In this document: positions 38,610 through 53,962 of the stretch, piece after piece | How the letters are laid out: each line of letters begins with the position of its first letter | Position numbering within the stretch: position 1 is the stretch's first letter | From: Sinohyriopsis cumingii | Taxonomy: Eukaryota > Mollusca > Bivalvia > Unionida > Unionidae | Reading direction: 5' to 3' | NCBI GenBank assembly: GCA_028554795.2 | Contig: CM068827.1 | Coordinates: forward strand, 74,821,744 to 74,885,743 | Length of the DNA stretch: 64,000 nucleotides | The notes under the pieces: generated by a model | Told to the model about the DNA's origin: nothing | Seen by the model: only the letters and a program-made list of their open reading frames with translations | Database searches by the model: none | Translations under genes and position numbers: made by a program

Positions 38610-39098
38610 TTATCTTGCTGAAAAATCATATTTCCGCTTTACGACGACTCGCGTACATCCAGTGTCACCTACGACCGTTACAATCCTTAAACCAGATCTT
38701 ACTGAACAAAAAGGGATATGTACTATTGGTTGATTAGTAACAATGGCAATTTGGAACTGAAAGCAACAAAAGCTTTCTTGCAGGGACCCGTTTTCGTATG
38801 GAAATGTTATGATGCCATCTTCATATGTGCTATAAATTGGCATTTTCTGTATATAAAATAGGTGGAAAGTAACTTTTGCAAGATCGTTATCATCATCGTA
38901 GAGTTTCATCCTTATCACAGGATATTCATCGAAATGAGGTGGTACTGAGCCGATATAATAGAGAACATACATACCTGAAGTATGCATGATGAATCTCGCC
39001 AATAATGAATATTGTCTCAATGTCTTCTGATGCAATAAAGTATGGCTGAGTTGGTCTACTTTTATCAAATGAGACAGAAGGTATTTATGTAAAATCAA
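38610..39098 (-). pseudogene. Retropepsin-bearing frame of the Gypsy relic (162 codons open)
   Basis: The longest non-repetitive open frame of the window. Residues 125 onward read IVHIPFCSVRSGLRIVTVVG and then DTGCTRVVVKRK. This fits the start of a Gypsy retropepsin: a short conserved entry strand, then the D-T-G catalytic triplet followed by a Cys and V-V-V. The N-terminal 120 residues are unrecognised and would correspond to the gag end or gag-pol junction. The frame ends in a stop soon after KRKYDFSAR. The Met start has no support and lies just before a (TA)n tract. Confidence 0.55.
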
Positions 39099-39101
39099 AG
39101 A

Positions 39102-39104
<3 letters not shown>

Positions 39105-39182
<78 letters not shown>
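39105..39182. repeat. (TA)n microsatellite
   Basis: About 39 uninterrupted TA units, immediately 5' of the Gypsy relic on its own strand. Confidence 0.97.
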
Positions 39183-43630
<4,448 letters not shown>

Positions 43631-43689
43631 AACTCAAGGAGCTTAGTCTGACCCAAATAGATTCCAGCACACAGAAATTTACAGTATAA

Positions 43690-44025
43690 TTAGACCGAAA
43701 ATCAATGACAAATGGGAAAGGGAATGGGACGGCAGTAGTAAGGGACGTAAGTTGTAATCAATACGAAAGGCATCTTAACAGAAACTTAAACGTCCGTACG
43801 CTAGCCAACTCCCAGGACATAAACATGATTAATATACTCAAAACTGAGATTACATTGCTGGCTAGCAGTTTTCAAAATACCTAACAAACACTATCAAACA
43901 GGGCACAAACTTCCCATACTACCCAACTCCAGAAAGCTTACACTACGTCTGTAATATATGTAAAAACTACAATGTATACAGAGAGAATGTCCAGGCTACA
44001 TTAAAATCATAGGCGCACCTAGTAT
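43690..44025 (+). pseudogene. Possible 3' end of a Jockey/Rex-like LINE
   Basis: The frame from about 43697 reads INDKWEREWDGSSKGRKL, which resembles the W-x-x-E-W...K-G-R stretch after RNase H in some Jockey-like and I-like LINEs. Further on, CNICKNYN near 43951 and ECPGYIKI in a shifted frame near 43990 could be the terminal Cys motif. A short (AAT)n tail follows at 44049. Each piece alone is weak; the order supports the call. Confidence 0.35.
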
Positions 44026-44048
44026 ATACCCGTAATTTATTAAACAGA

Positions 44049-44092
44049 TAATAATAATACTAATGATAATAATAATAATAATAATAATAATA
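44049..44092. repeat. (AAT)n microsatellite
   Basis: About 14 ATA/AAT units with one or two changes near the start. Confidence 0.93.
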
Positions 44093-44329
44093 TCGATTAG
44101 ATCTTAGGAACTTACTGAGCTTCAATTCCGGAATTGAGTTAAAGGGAAAATATAACTAACCCCACAATATCATTAACAACAACATATTACTGACAACGAC
44201 ATAAAAAAATAAGTTGCAACTAAAATTGCAGTAATTAAATTACTCATCATATTTAGTTCAAATTAGGGATAAAACCAGGAGAATAACGATACAAACAATA
44301 GCATACCCAATTCCCTGACTTAGGCGAGA

Positions 44330-44430
44330 AGCAAGGAGAAACAAATCAGTTGATCAGATCATTTGGGTCTGGTATCGCCTTGCACGTAAAGAACCCAAAA
44401 CCCGTTGAGAAAGAACACCTTGCTTCCCAT
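44330..44430 (-). mobile_element. Possible SINE or conserved repeat fragment
   Basis: The minus strand carries GGGTTCTTTACGTGCAAGG (44379-44397), close to a motif, GGTTCTTTTACGTGC, that I recall as common in dispersed repeats of marine invertebrates. No tRNA-like head was found. The call rests on this one motif. Confidence 0.3.
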
Positions 44431-44694
44431 TAATTAGATCGAAGTATATGCTGCCCAAATGAGAAACATTAAATAAGAGAAACAACTTTGGAAAATTCAA
44501 TTTCAATTATAAATACATAGGAAACGAACCTAGAAAATAACCAATATTTTCCATAAGTAGAAAACTTCAAATTTTTTTTAAATGTTACTTTTTGTTATGT
44601 TATGATTATATAGCCTTAATATAAGTTACAGAAAAGAGAAAAAAATGAAAAGTCTTGTAAAATTAAACAAATAATGTATTTCCCTTGAATACTA

Positions 44695-44900
44695 AGTGAC
44701 AATTTTAAAACGAACTTACGGTATTGTGAATAAAACCCCAGGTAGTCATTACAACTCTATCACAAGCTCAGATGTATAAAGTTCCAGTTGAATTCCAGTG
44801 GTAATTCCAACTAAATTCCTATATTAAATGTGTTGATGTGCCTATAGTCTCAAACTTGCCAATGTGTCCCTTTACTGGAGTGTGATGCTATACTAAACTA
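44695..44900. repeat. Dispersed repeat, copy B (first copy near 22.6 kb)
   Basis: It shares, in order and orientation with 22625-22815, the blocks CTTACGGTATTGTGAATAAA, GAATTCCAGT and TTGATGTGC...AGTC. Divergence is high. Confidence 0.5.
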
Positions 44901-45639
44901 CTTTTGTAGTCTTAAACGTACTAAAGTGCCACAGTCATGGAATATGAAGATGTGCAAACAGTCATTTCATATATTACAATAATAAAATCCATAATTCAGT
45001 CTTGTCTGAATTCAATATAATACCAAATCAATGTTGCAGACCTATAGTATTACTGAGCACTTTGTAATTCCGATGAATAACACTTTTAATAAAAAAAATT
45101 AACCCAGATGAACAAATGAATACAACAATAAGGCTGATTTTGCTTCAGATGTTAAGGCAGGCGTGAGTAACTTTTCAAGTATACAAAAATATATAAAATC
45201 TAACACACACTAATAACACCAGGCTCATTGGTCAGCTTCCTTTCTAACATATATAATGTTGTCAACAAGTTTATGAATTTCCCAGTCGAACCCTGATGTC
45301 CTAGACACAGAGCCAAATAAACGTGTTTACAACGATTGATAATGATTTAATTGTTTAATCAACATTCATAGATAAATATTAGTTATGCATTATGTTGTTT
45401 AGAAAACTAATGTTAATGGTCTGGTGCACAATGACCTTGATGTTTGGCCCAGTCAAGTATAAAATACATATGTACATAACAGAAAATCGTTAATTATATT
45501 CAGCAAATTTCACGAATTAAATATACATCTCAATTATGCAATTCTTAGATTGAATATATCCTTTTTTCAAAATTATTTCCTAAAGGTATTCAACTATCGG
45601 GTCTTGTTCTCCATGTATTAGACGTTTTATATCCACCTT

Positions 45640-46080
45640 GAGACAATATGGTGTCAGTTATATTTGGGGTAGTGTTGGAAGTAGGGAACGTCTTGGATTT
45701 CTTCCCAGCAGCACCGCGTCATGTGGTCTCTAGTTTCTATACTTTCTAGACTGCCAAGCTTGTTGAAACGTTCATTCTGATGGTGAAATCTTATCGGAAG
45801 TCTACTTTTGGCTTTGGATAGTACTGGAGTGGTCAGTTCCTTAACTGTCACACTGATATATTGACCATGGTGGTCAGTAATTTGTTTGATCATTTGTGGA
45901 ACGGATCTAATTGGTATCTAACCATTAGTGTTCTTTTTCATATTTGTCAGCTCTGCCAATGATTTCACTTTTATCTTCCCTCTCAGTTTGCCGGTTGCCT
46001 GCAGAGGCCTAATAGCATTACTCTCATGTGCAGAATGAATTTCCTGGGGGTTTTCGACTGATTGTGTAACTAGTAATTAG
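45640..46080 (-). other. Unrecognised minus-strand reading frame broken by one stop
   Basis: From about 46078 down to 45654 the minus strand reads about 140 codons with a single stop near 45913. The first part includes RPLQATGKLRGKIKVKSLAE. The second, 45654-45893, starts MIKQITDHHGQYISVTVKE and holds RDHMTRCCWEEIQDVPYF. Composition looks protein-like, with many charged residues. I do not recognise a family. It could be part of a retroelement ORF1/gag or an old coding exon. Confidence 0.35.
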
Positions 46081-46389
46081 CTGTTTGATTGCAGACACTG
46101 TTTCTCCTACTCCAATGTGTAGTATCTGTGATAATATTTATTATAAGACATTTCCTGCACAAACTTGCAATGTCAATTCTCTAATAGAAATTATTCATAT
46201 ATGTTGTAAGACCACGGAGGTTCAAAGTATATTTTTAGTTCCAGATGATATAGATTAGTGTGTACAGACGAACTTCAAAAGCGATATAATAGAAGGTAAT
46301 GGTGACCTGTATTGATTTGTTACAGAAGACATTAAAGTGTGTGTCCTGACGAATTATCTTGAAATTCAACCAGCGAACACTATACTCTA

Positions 46390-46860
46390 TCTCTGAAAAT
46401 GGCAATCAATGATATGAAAGATTTCAGTAAGTCCGATGATACTTTCATTATTAAATATTTACAAAATTCAGCAAACAAGGAGGCTATATAAGCAATAATA
46501 AATTTCTACACTCTGAGATCCACATTTTCTCGGGACATGGTTTTTCATCTGCTTTAATTGCTTGCCTCTCTGACCAAAAGGCATAAACTATAATCACCTT
46601 TATGGCAACACGTGGAAGTACGATATAATGATTGGCCTGTTCAGGCTGGCTCCAACGGGCCGCCTACCTGCATTCATATCTAATTTTCAAAAAGATGCAG
46701 ATTTTAGAGTCAATGAAGGCACCACCCTTTCTTTAACGTATCTAAATGATATATGCATAACTCAGGGCAGCATTTGCCAGTCATCATATTGAACATCACA
46801 ATCAAAAACATTGTGAAATGACCCTATATCCTGAAATCTCGACGATGTTTGAAACTCACA
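46390..46860 (+). pseudogene. Jockey-like reverse transcriptase fragment (palm region)
   Basis: Early part: DDTFIIKYLQNSANKEAI near 46435, matching the P-D-D-I-x-Y-x-x-L-K-x-L-P region. Then NTWKYDIMIGLFRLAPTG near 46606, followed by GRLPAFISNFQKDADFRV to about 46715, and TQGSICQSS near 46760. This corresponds to RT motifs from just after the first catalytic Asp to the P-Q-G-S turn (here T-Q-G-S). The tail INIKNIVK can be read near 46800-46820 after shifts. The Y/F-x-D-D box is not reached before the (TA)n at 46885. Both ends truncated; several stops. Confidence 0.65.
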
Positions 46861-46881
46861 GATCAGCTTAACTAGAACTTA

Positions 46882-46995
<114 letters not shown>

Positions 46996-47317
46996 ATACA
47001 TAAACTGGTGCCAAATATCGTGCTCAGCATTCGTTTGGACCCCACCAGCAAGAACTTCAGGGAATCCTGATGTCTGGGCAGCCGAGGGTCTCCATAGTAC
47101 ATACCCAGAGGCCACTCCGGTCTGGCAGTCTACGGGTTATAAATCCAACTTGATTGGCTTATGTAGGGAGCGTCAAGCCAGGCAGCCCCCGGTCAGTACG
47201 GTGTTGGCCCGCCAACATATGGCTGCTCCAGTAGGAGCCTAGAGCTCAATGTGTTGCTCAGTATGACAAGCAGACGAAAATTCCGCACCAGACAAAAGAA
47301 ACAAGAAACCAACAAAG

Positions 47318-48110
47318 ATGACTTCAACTCTTCGATTCGTAAGCTGGAACGTACGCATCATATGCATATGCATCTCTGACGACCTCAGGGAGGTGGACGA
47401 CACCAGGAAGACAGCCATCATCGACCGGGAGCTCACCAGACTAAAGGTCAGCTTAGCTGACCTCCAAGAAACCAGGATCGCCTCCAGCGGCTCCCTCAGA
47501 GAGGAAAACTACACTTTCTTCTGGAACATTCGAGAACCTGATTTGCCCGCCAACAAGGAGTAGACTTAGCCATCCTAAACACCCTCGTGAACTCATTTAA
47601 GCCTCCCTCAGTGGGCACTGATCATATCTTGTCCATCCGCCTTGCCACTGCTAAAGTTCCTGTTAACATCCGCTGTGCATATGCCCCCACCCTCACGTCT
47701 TCAGAAGACACACAGGATCAGTTCATTGGGACGCTGAACGAACAGATCAAAGGAAGTCCTAAAGATGAGTTACTAGTCCTCCTCGGCGACTTTTATACCA
47801 GATTAGGTGTGGACCACGCGTGCATGACCTACCTGCATCGGACATCATGGCACTGGAAAAACCAATGCAAAAGGTCAGACACGGCTAGGACTGTACACCC
47901 AACATGACCTATTTGTTACAAACACTTTCTTGAAATGTAAGCTTCAACACAAAGTGTCATGGAAACACCACAGGTCTCATCGCTGAGACCAGCTCGACAT
48001 GTCATCACCACGCGCTCTAGCCTGAATAGCGTCCTCTCCATCAGACGCTACCACAGTGCATATTGCTACTCCGAGCAGGGTGCGACTAAAGCAACACACA
48101 TTACACCGCT
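47318..48110 (+). pseudogene. LINE endonuclease domain, frameshifted
   Basis: Starts MTSTLRFVSWNVRIICI, the S-W-N-V-R entry strand of apurinic-type endonucleases. ADLQETRIA near 47455 gives the Q/S-E-T-R motif with its catalytic Glu. The frame stops near 47563 and continues at 47587 in another frame (NIRCAYAPTLTSSEDTQ). LVLLGDFYTRLGVDH at about 47777-47820 stands where GDFNARxG is expected, so the catalytic Asn is Tyr. A further shift leads to NTFLKCKLQHKVSWKHH near 47920, then TRSSLNSVL near 48010. The S-D-H-x-x motif at the end is lost. It cannot be active. Confidence 0.75.
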
Positions 48111-48587
48111 CAAAACCGAACGGTCGCCTTCGCATTAACACTGCGCAGATATCGGTCGCCTTCAAGGTGGAGCAGTATGTGTCCGCAATAGCCCAGGCTA
48201 TCCAAGACCAGACACAGTACGATGCCACAGCCAAGTGGAACGTCATGAAGGGTGCTATCTACAGCACAGCCATGCCACGTTTAACAAGAAGGAACATTCT
48301 AGTCAGGACGTGGTTAAACGGATACCTTTCCGGGATGGAACCAATAATCGAGGACAAACAGAAAACCTCATAACTTGCCAAAAGTGCCCAAAATAACGGA
48401 CACTTGCTGCCCTCAGACGTGCCCGAAGCATCACCCAACGTAACGCTAGGCAGTGCGCGAACGAGTACTGACAGCACCTGCGTGAAGGAATCCAGCGGTG
48501 CCGAGTCTGGAAACATCCAAGGTATATACAGTGGCATCAAGAAGGCTCTAGTTGCTATAGTGAAAGGGGTCGCCCCTGAAGTCTCTG

Positions 48588-49790
48588 ATGGGAGAGAAGA
48601 TCATAGACCATGAGCAAACGTTGGCCAGATGGGTGGAGCACTGTTCAGAGCTATACTCCCGAGAAACGTCAGTCACCCTTACGGCCCTTATCAGCATACA
48701 GGAACTGCCCACCTTGGTGAAGCTCGACAAAGTGCCCACATTAGAGGAGCTCAGGAACGACAAAGCACCAGGTAGCGAAAGAAATCGAACCTGAAGCTAA
48801 TAAACGTGGGAACCCGACATTGCCTTATCCGGTAAATGAGCTACTTTGCGTTCGCTGGGAGGAAGAAGCAGTCACCAAGATATGCACGACGCCACCATTG
48901 TTATCCTTCACAGAAGCAAGGGCGACCGCAGTTACTGTAACAATTACAGAGGGATCTCGCTCATGAGCATCGTTGGCAAAGTATACGCACGCATCATCCT
49001 CAACAGGCTGCAGATGCTGACGAATCGTGTGTACCCGGAATCTCAGTGCGGCTTCAGAATAAGCAGGTCGACAACACAAACGATCTTCTCTTTCCGACAA
49101 CTCCAATATAAAAGCAGAGATAAAGGTCAGCCACTCTACATGAAGTTTATCGACCTCACTAAGACCTTCGACCTGGTTAGCGGGAAGGGCCTATTTGAAC
49201 TTCTCAGTAAGATGGGCTGCCCCCAAAATCTCCGCAGCATGTTTATCACTTTCCATGCCGATATGAAAGGAAAATGCCTGTACGACGGATCCTCCTCAGA
49301 TTCCTTCCTCATCAACAGCCGCGTCACGCGGGGCTGAGTGCTGTGTTGACTCTTTTCGGGATCGTCTTCTTCCTCCTCCTTTCCTACGCCTTCGTTCCGT
49401 CCAATGAAGGCGTATATCTGCATACCAGGTCCGAATAGAGGCTGTTTAACCTGGCACGAATGCGCTCGAAGACCAAAGTGAGGTCATTGCTCATCAAGAC
49501 GATGCACTTTGAGGTGACGCGGTTCTTGTGATCCACACCGAGAATGCCCTCCAGAGACTGGGAGATTGCTTCGCTCGTTCTAGCAATCACTTCGGACACA
49601 CCATCAGTCTGAACAAGACAAACGTCATAGTGCAAGATGCCAATACTGCCTCTTCCACCAAAATAGATGGTGTCAATCTGAAGTCACTCAACAATTTTAT
49701 TTACCTAGTGTCCACCATCTGCAACATTCTCTCGTTCGATGTGGAGCTTGACGGAAGGCTTGGAAAGCAAACACCATCATGGCACGACTA
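48588..49790 (+). pseudogene. LINE reverse transcriptase domain, frameshifted
   Basis: LEELRNDKAPGSE near 48745 begins the fingers. The frame 48846-49337 holds NYRGISLMSIVGKVYARI, then SQCGFRISRSTTQTIFSFRQL, and motif A as FIDLTKTFDLVS with both Asp residues. A stop follows where G-V-x-Q-G is expected (here VTRG then TGA). A stretch near 49407-49490 (VYLHTRSE, RLFNLARMRSKTKV) matches the insert before motif C. The F-A-D-D box is corrupt (HQDDAL then GDAVLV near 49500-49530). The frame 49528-49791 continues HTENALQRLGDCFARSS and FIYLVSTI. Confidence 0.8.
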
Positions 49791-49894
49791 ACGAATAGGG
49801 TGTTGAAAAACAAGGCGCTGACAGATGACACATATATCCAAGTCTACCAGGCTTGAGTTCTTATCACCCTCCTATATGGAAGTAAGACCTAGAG

Positions 49895-50465
49895 CACTTA
49901 TATGCGGCAAGAGCGTGGGCTCAACTCCTTCCCTATACGGTGCCTAAAGCGCATCCTGAAGTTCAGCTGTCAAGATCGCGTTCCACACAGCGAGATCTTT
50001 CAGCGTGCAAGTATCCTCAGCATGTTCTCCCCGCTGAGCAAACTCCGCCTTCAATGGCTAGGACACGTTCGACACATGGAGGATGGGATGCTGCCAAAGG
50101 ACATTACTATATGGACAGCAGGCCTCTGGCACCAGAAGAGTCGGCCGCCACTCACTCCGTTTCAAGGATGTGTGCAAGAGGGACATGAAGGAATGCAACA
50201 TTTCACCCGACGGCTGGGAAGTGCAGACTGAGCGCCAAGGCACCTGAAGACAGACAGTCCGTAAGGGCATAGCAGTAACTGATGTGAGGAGAGGCCAGAT
50301 GACGGCAGAGAAACGTGAGAGAAAGAATCCACCACATCAACTCAAACTTCACAGTACATCTGCACCAACTGCCGTAGGGACTGTCAGTCCCGCATAGCCT
50401 GCGCAGCCACAGCGGACGTTCCCGAAACCCAAGAGACAGACGACACACTAAGGGCGCTACTCGCA
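49895..50465 (+). pseudogene. LINE C-terminal domain with terminal Cys motif
   Basis: RQERGLNSFPIRCLKRILKF (near 49904-49963) and LRLQWLGHVRHMEDGMLPKD (near 50043-50103) are the conserved thumb-end motifs of this LINE type. These are followed in a shifted frame by FKDVCKRDMKECN and WRQTVRKG-like residues. Near 50360, CTNCRRDCQSRIACAA matches the terminal C-x-x-C...C zinc-binding tail. It lies in frame with the last 150 bases before the (ATG)n end. Confidence 0.7.
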
Positions 50466-50503
50466 TGGTCTCTCGAGACTAAGCCGCCAATGATGATGAT
50501 CCT

Positions 50504-51418
50504 TAATTTTGTGAGAGGGAAAACAATTGCGACTTATAACAACTCTCCGTACTTAACACCTGATGATTTAAATACAGAAAAGGACCGCGCAAGACCATAT
50601 CACAGTTTATGGACCGGCACGCTGATAAGGTATGAAGTAATAACTTTATATATGTGTGTATGTGTGTGTTTATGTGTATATGCGTGTGTCTGTCTGTTGG
50701 AATCAGACGTACATGTCTATGTGCGTTAGTTCTTGCATGATGCTCATCCACATTATTCAGGATGCAATGAGATCACATTCTTATCCTTGTAAGAAACCCT
50801 AAAAACGTATTTTTCTGAGAAGGACATAATGTGGAGGCACGCCTACGTTTTCTGTCTTGTAAGGTTTTCGATAATGCCGTTGATGTTGCTCTTTATTCCT
50901 AGTGCATCAGTTAAATATACATCACAATTACGAACGGAACCAGTTTTATTATAACTGTGGTACATCGTCAAAAATTGCACACCTCACCTCACAAAGTGCT
51001 ATAACTTTTAGCGACTTACAAGAAAATCCACTTTCACTGGATATTCGCGCCTATATTTCCTTGGTTTTGGGTGAACTTTATTCTTGCTCAAATGTCTTTT
51101 ACGCTTTTCAAGCATTCTCTTGGGATTAGTAATTTGAAGCAAACTATAAAAGGTGTTATTATATTGTACTTTGTTTACTCTAGCTGTCACAACGCTACTT
51201 TAATTTACTTTACTTGTTAAAATGATTCTCCAACAAACGTTTGGAACAAAAAAAGTGAACATTTTCTATGGACTTTTCTGCACTCTTTAAACTAAGCTGA
51301 ACAGTGTTCTTTGTGCACATGACATAAATACCTGCAGGATAACAGACCATTCTGAAACAAACAATTCATCTTAACTTGTTAAACGCAGCGGATGATAATA
51401 AATATTTTGTTTTCCGTT
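50504..51418. other. AT-rich DNA, nothing recognised
   Basis: A (TG)n-rich patch lies near 50650-50690. Overlapping frames at 50490-50751 and 50902-51190 show no family motif. Confidence 0.5.
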
Positions 51419-51485
51419 TATGTATGCATGTATGTATGTATGTATGTATGTATGTATGTATGTATGTATGTATGTATGTATGTAT
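51419..51485. repeat. (TATG)n microsatellite
   Basis: About 16 TATG units with one TGCA interruption at the start. Confidence 0.96.
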
Positions 51486-51769
51486 TGTGTTACAAGGCAA
51501 TCCAGCACAAGAATGGATATATAGTGTCACTTAAAGGTGAAGCTATAACCAATTTACATAGAAATAATTGGACAAATCATTCAGCAAGGTAAAACCTTTC
51601 GAAAGAAGAAAAAGATACAATACGACAAGATGAAATGTAAATATTTACGTATTAAAATTAGTTGCTAAAAATGTTGTGAAAGGTACACTTTTTCAAAGAA
51701 TGTAAACATTAAGTACTGACTGGTAAAGGATAACGATAACGATGCTAGCAATCTGCAAAATGTCTATAC

Positions 51770-53690
51770 AATAAAGACAGTGTATATAAAATAAAGACAC
51801 ACTACATTTAAAATAAAGACACAGTGTATATAAAATACAGACAATGTATATAAAATAAACACACAGTGTATATAAAATAAAGACACAGTGTATCTAAAAT
51901 AAAGAGAGTGTATATAAATAAAGACACAGTGTATACAAAATATAGATACAGTGTATATAAGATAAAGACAGTTGTTGTTGTTGTTGTTGTTCTAGGGTTT
52001 AAAGACATTTTTCAGCACAAGAGAGGCTATACATGGCGGCCAGTATAACTGGTGGAGGAAGAACCCTGGAAAACCCAAGGAAGAACCACCGACCCACGAG
52101 AAGCTACTGGCAGGCTTTCCCACGTACCCGCGCTAGCCGAGCCTTGAAGATAAAGACAGTGTATATAAAATAAAAACACAATATATATAAAAAAGACATT
52201 TTGTATATAAAATAAAGACACAGTGTATATATAATAAAGACAAAATCTATGTAAAAAGGACAGGATGGATATAAAATAATGATACAATGTACATAATATA
52301 AAGACACAATGTATATAAAATAAAGACAAAAACGAAATAAAGACACTATGCATATAAAATAAAGACAATATGTATATAAAATAAAGACACAATGTATACA
52401 AAATAAAGACAAAAAGGAAATAAGGCAACAATGTATGTAAAATAAAGACAAAATGTATATAAAATAAAGACAAAACTGAAATAAAGACATTATGCATATA
52501 AAAAGACAATGTATATAAAATAAACACAAAAATGAAATAAAGACACAATGTATATAAAATAAAGACAAAAACGAAATAAAGACACTATGTATTTAAAATA
52601 AAGACAATCTGTATATAAAATAAAGACACAATGAATGTAAAATAAAGATACAGTGTATATAAAATAAGGATACGGTGTATATAAAATAAAGATAATCTGT
52701 ATATAAAATAAAGACACATTGGGAATAAAATAAAGATACAGTGTATATAAGATAAAGATACAGTGTACTTAAAATAAAGACACGATGTTTATAAAATAAA
52801 GACATAGTGTATATAAAATAAAGACAATGAATGTAAAATAAAGATACAGTGTATATAAAGACACGATGAGTATAAAATAAAGACAATCTGTATATAAAAT
52901 AAAGGCACAATGAATGTAAAATAAAGATACAGTGTATATAAAATAAAGACACAATGAATGTAAAATAAAGATACAGTGTATATAAAATAAAGACACGATG
53001 AGGATAAAATAAAGACAATCTGTATGTAAAATAAAGGCACAATGAATGTAAAATAAAGATACAGTGTATATAAAATAAAGACACGATGAGTATAAAATAA
53101 AGACAATCTGTATATAAAATACAGGCACAATGAATGTAAAATAAAGATACAGTGTATATAAAATAAAGACACGATGAGTATAAAATAAAGACAATCTGTA
53201 TATAAAATACAGGCACAATGAATGTAAAATAAAGATACACTGTATATAAAATAAAGACACGATGAGTATAAAATAAAGACAATCTGTATATAAAATACAG
53301 GCACAATGAATGTAAAATAAAGATACAGTGTATATAAAATAAAGACACGATGAGTATAAAATAAAGACAATCTGTATATAAAATACAGGCACAATGAATG
53401 TAAAATAAAGATACACTGTATATAAAATAAAGACACGATGAGTATAAAATAAAGACAATCTGTATATAAAATACAGGCACAATGAATGTAAAATAAAGAT
53501 ACACTGTATATAAAATAAAGACACAATGAATGTAAAATAAAGATACAGTGTATATAAAATAAAGACACGATGAGTATAAAATAATAAAAAATGTATTGGA
53601 GAAAAGACACAATGTATACAAAATAAACACAATGTATATAAACTAAAGACAATGTATATAAAATAAGGACAAAAGAAAAAGTTCAACATA
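51770..53690. repeat. 22-bp satellite array with 88-bp higher-order repeat, about 1.9 kb
   Basis: The monomer is about 22 bp, built on TATAAAATAAAGACACAATG. In the right part, roughly 52850-53575, four distinct monomers recur as a unit of 88 bp. For example, ACACGATGAG starts at 53081, 53169 and 53257. The left part is more irregular, with indels. All three minus frames stay open for up to 345 codons (VSLFYIHCVFIL type) because the minus strand of the monomer has no stop in any frame. A SINE interrupts the array at 51972-52146. Confidence 0.95.
51972..52146 (-). mobile_element. 5'-truncated SINE, family 2, inserted in the satellite
   Basis: On the minus strand it starts CAAGGCTCGGCTAGCGC and contains GTGGGTCGGTGGTTCTTCC and GTTCTTCCTCCACC. 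It continues with GGCCGCCATGTATAGCC, then AAATGTCTTTAAACCCTAGA, and ends in a (CAA)n tail. The same blocks occur in the copy at 61985-62190. The tRNA-like head is missing. The insertion is flanked by AAGATAAAGACAGT on both sides (51959-51972 and 52147-52160), a likely target-site duplication. Core and (CAA)n tail resemble a SINE type widespread in molluscs as I recall it. Confidence 0.8.
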
Positions 53691-53822
53691 CTTAAAATAA
53701 TGGAAGAAACTTGTTTCTATTTTAAATGCACATATTTCTTCAAACATTAAGGATTTTTCTTGTTGCACATTGTCACAAATTTCTTAATTGAGTTACAACA
53801 AATACAATTCGGGACCACATGG

Positions 53823-53823
<1 letters not shown>

Positions 53824-53900
<77 letters not shown>

Positions 53901-53962
53901 GTGTGTGTGTGTTTATATGTGTGCGTGCGTGCGTGCGTGTGTTTGTGTGTGTGTGTGTTTTG
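53824..53962. repeat. (TA)n(TG)n/(GTGC)n compound microsatellite
   Basis: About 37 TA units, then GT-rich repeats with a GTGCGTGC block. Frames 53760-54054 are repeat products. Confidence 0.96.

Larger units (their letters stand above)
37250..39098 (-). mobile_element. Degenerate Ty3/Gypsy LTR retrotransposon, internal region
   Basis: Read on the minus strand, the order is protease then integrase, as in Ty3/Gypsy pol. A retropepsin segment with the D-T-G active site lies near 38634-38693. A 22-bp minisatellite occupies 38118-38274, where RT and RNase H should be. The integrase then runs from about 38030 down to about 37300, with worn zinc-binding residues followed by the catalytic core. Stops and frameshifts are common. 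No flanking LTRs were recognised. It is the only clear Gypsy coding relic in the window and lies opposite to the plus-strand LINEs. Confidence 0.7.

Noticed and set aside
52593..53689. Three overlapping minus-strand frames of 287 to 345 codons rich in Tyr, Phe, Leu, Ile and Cys, looking like a membrane protein
   Set aside because: All three minus frames are open at once because the 22-bp satellite monomer has no stop on that strand; one sequence cannot be selected in three frames.
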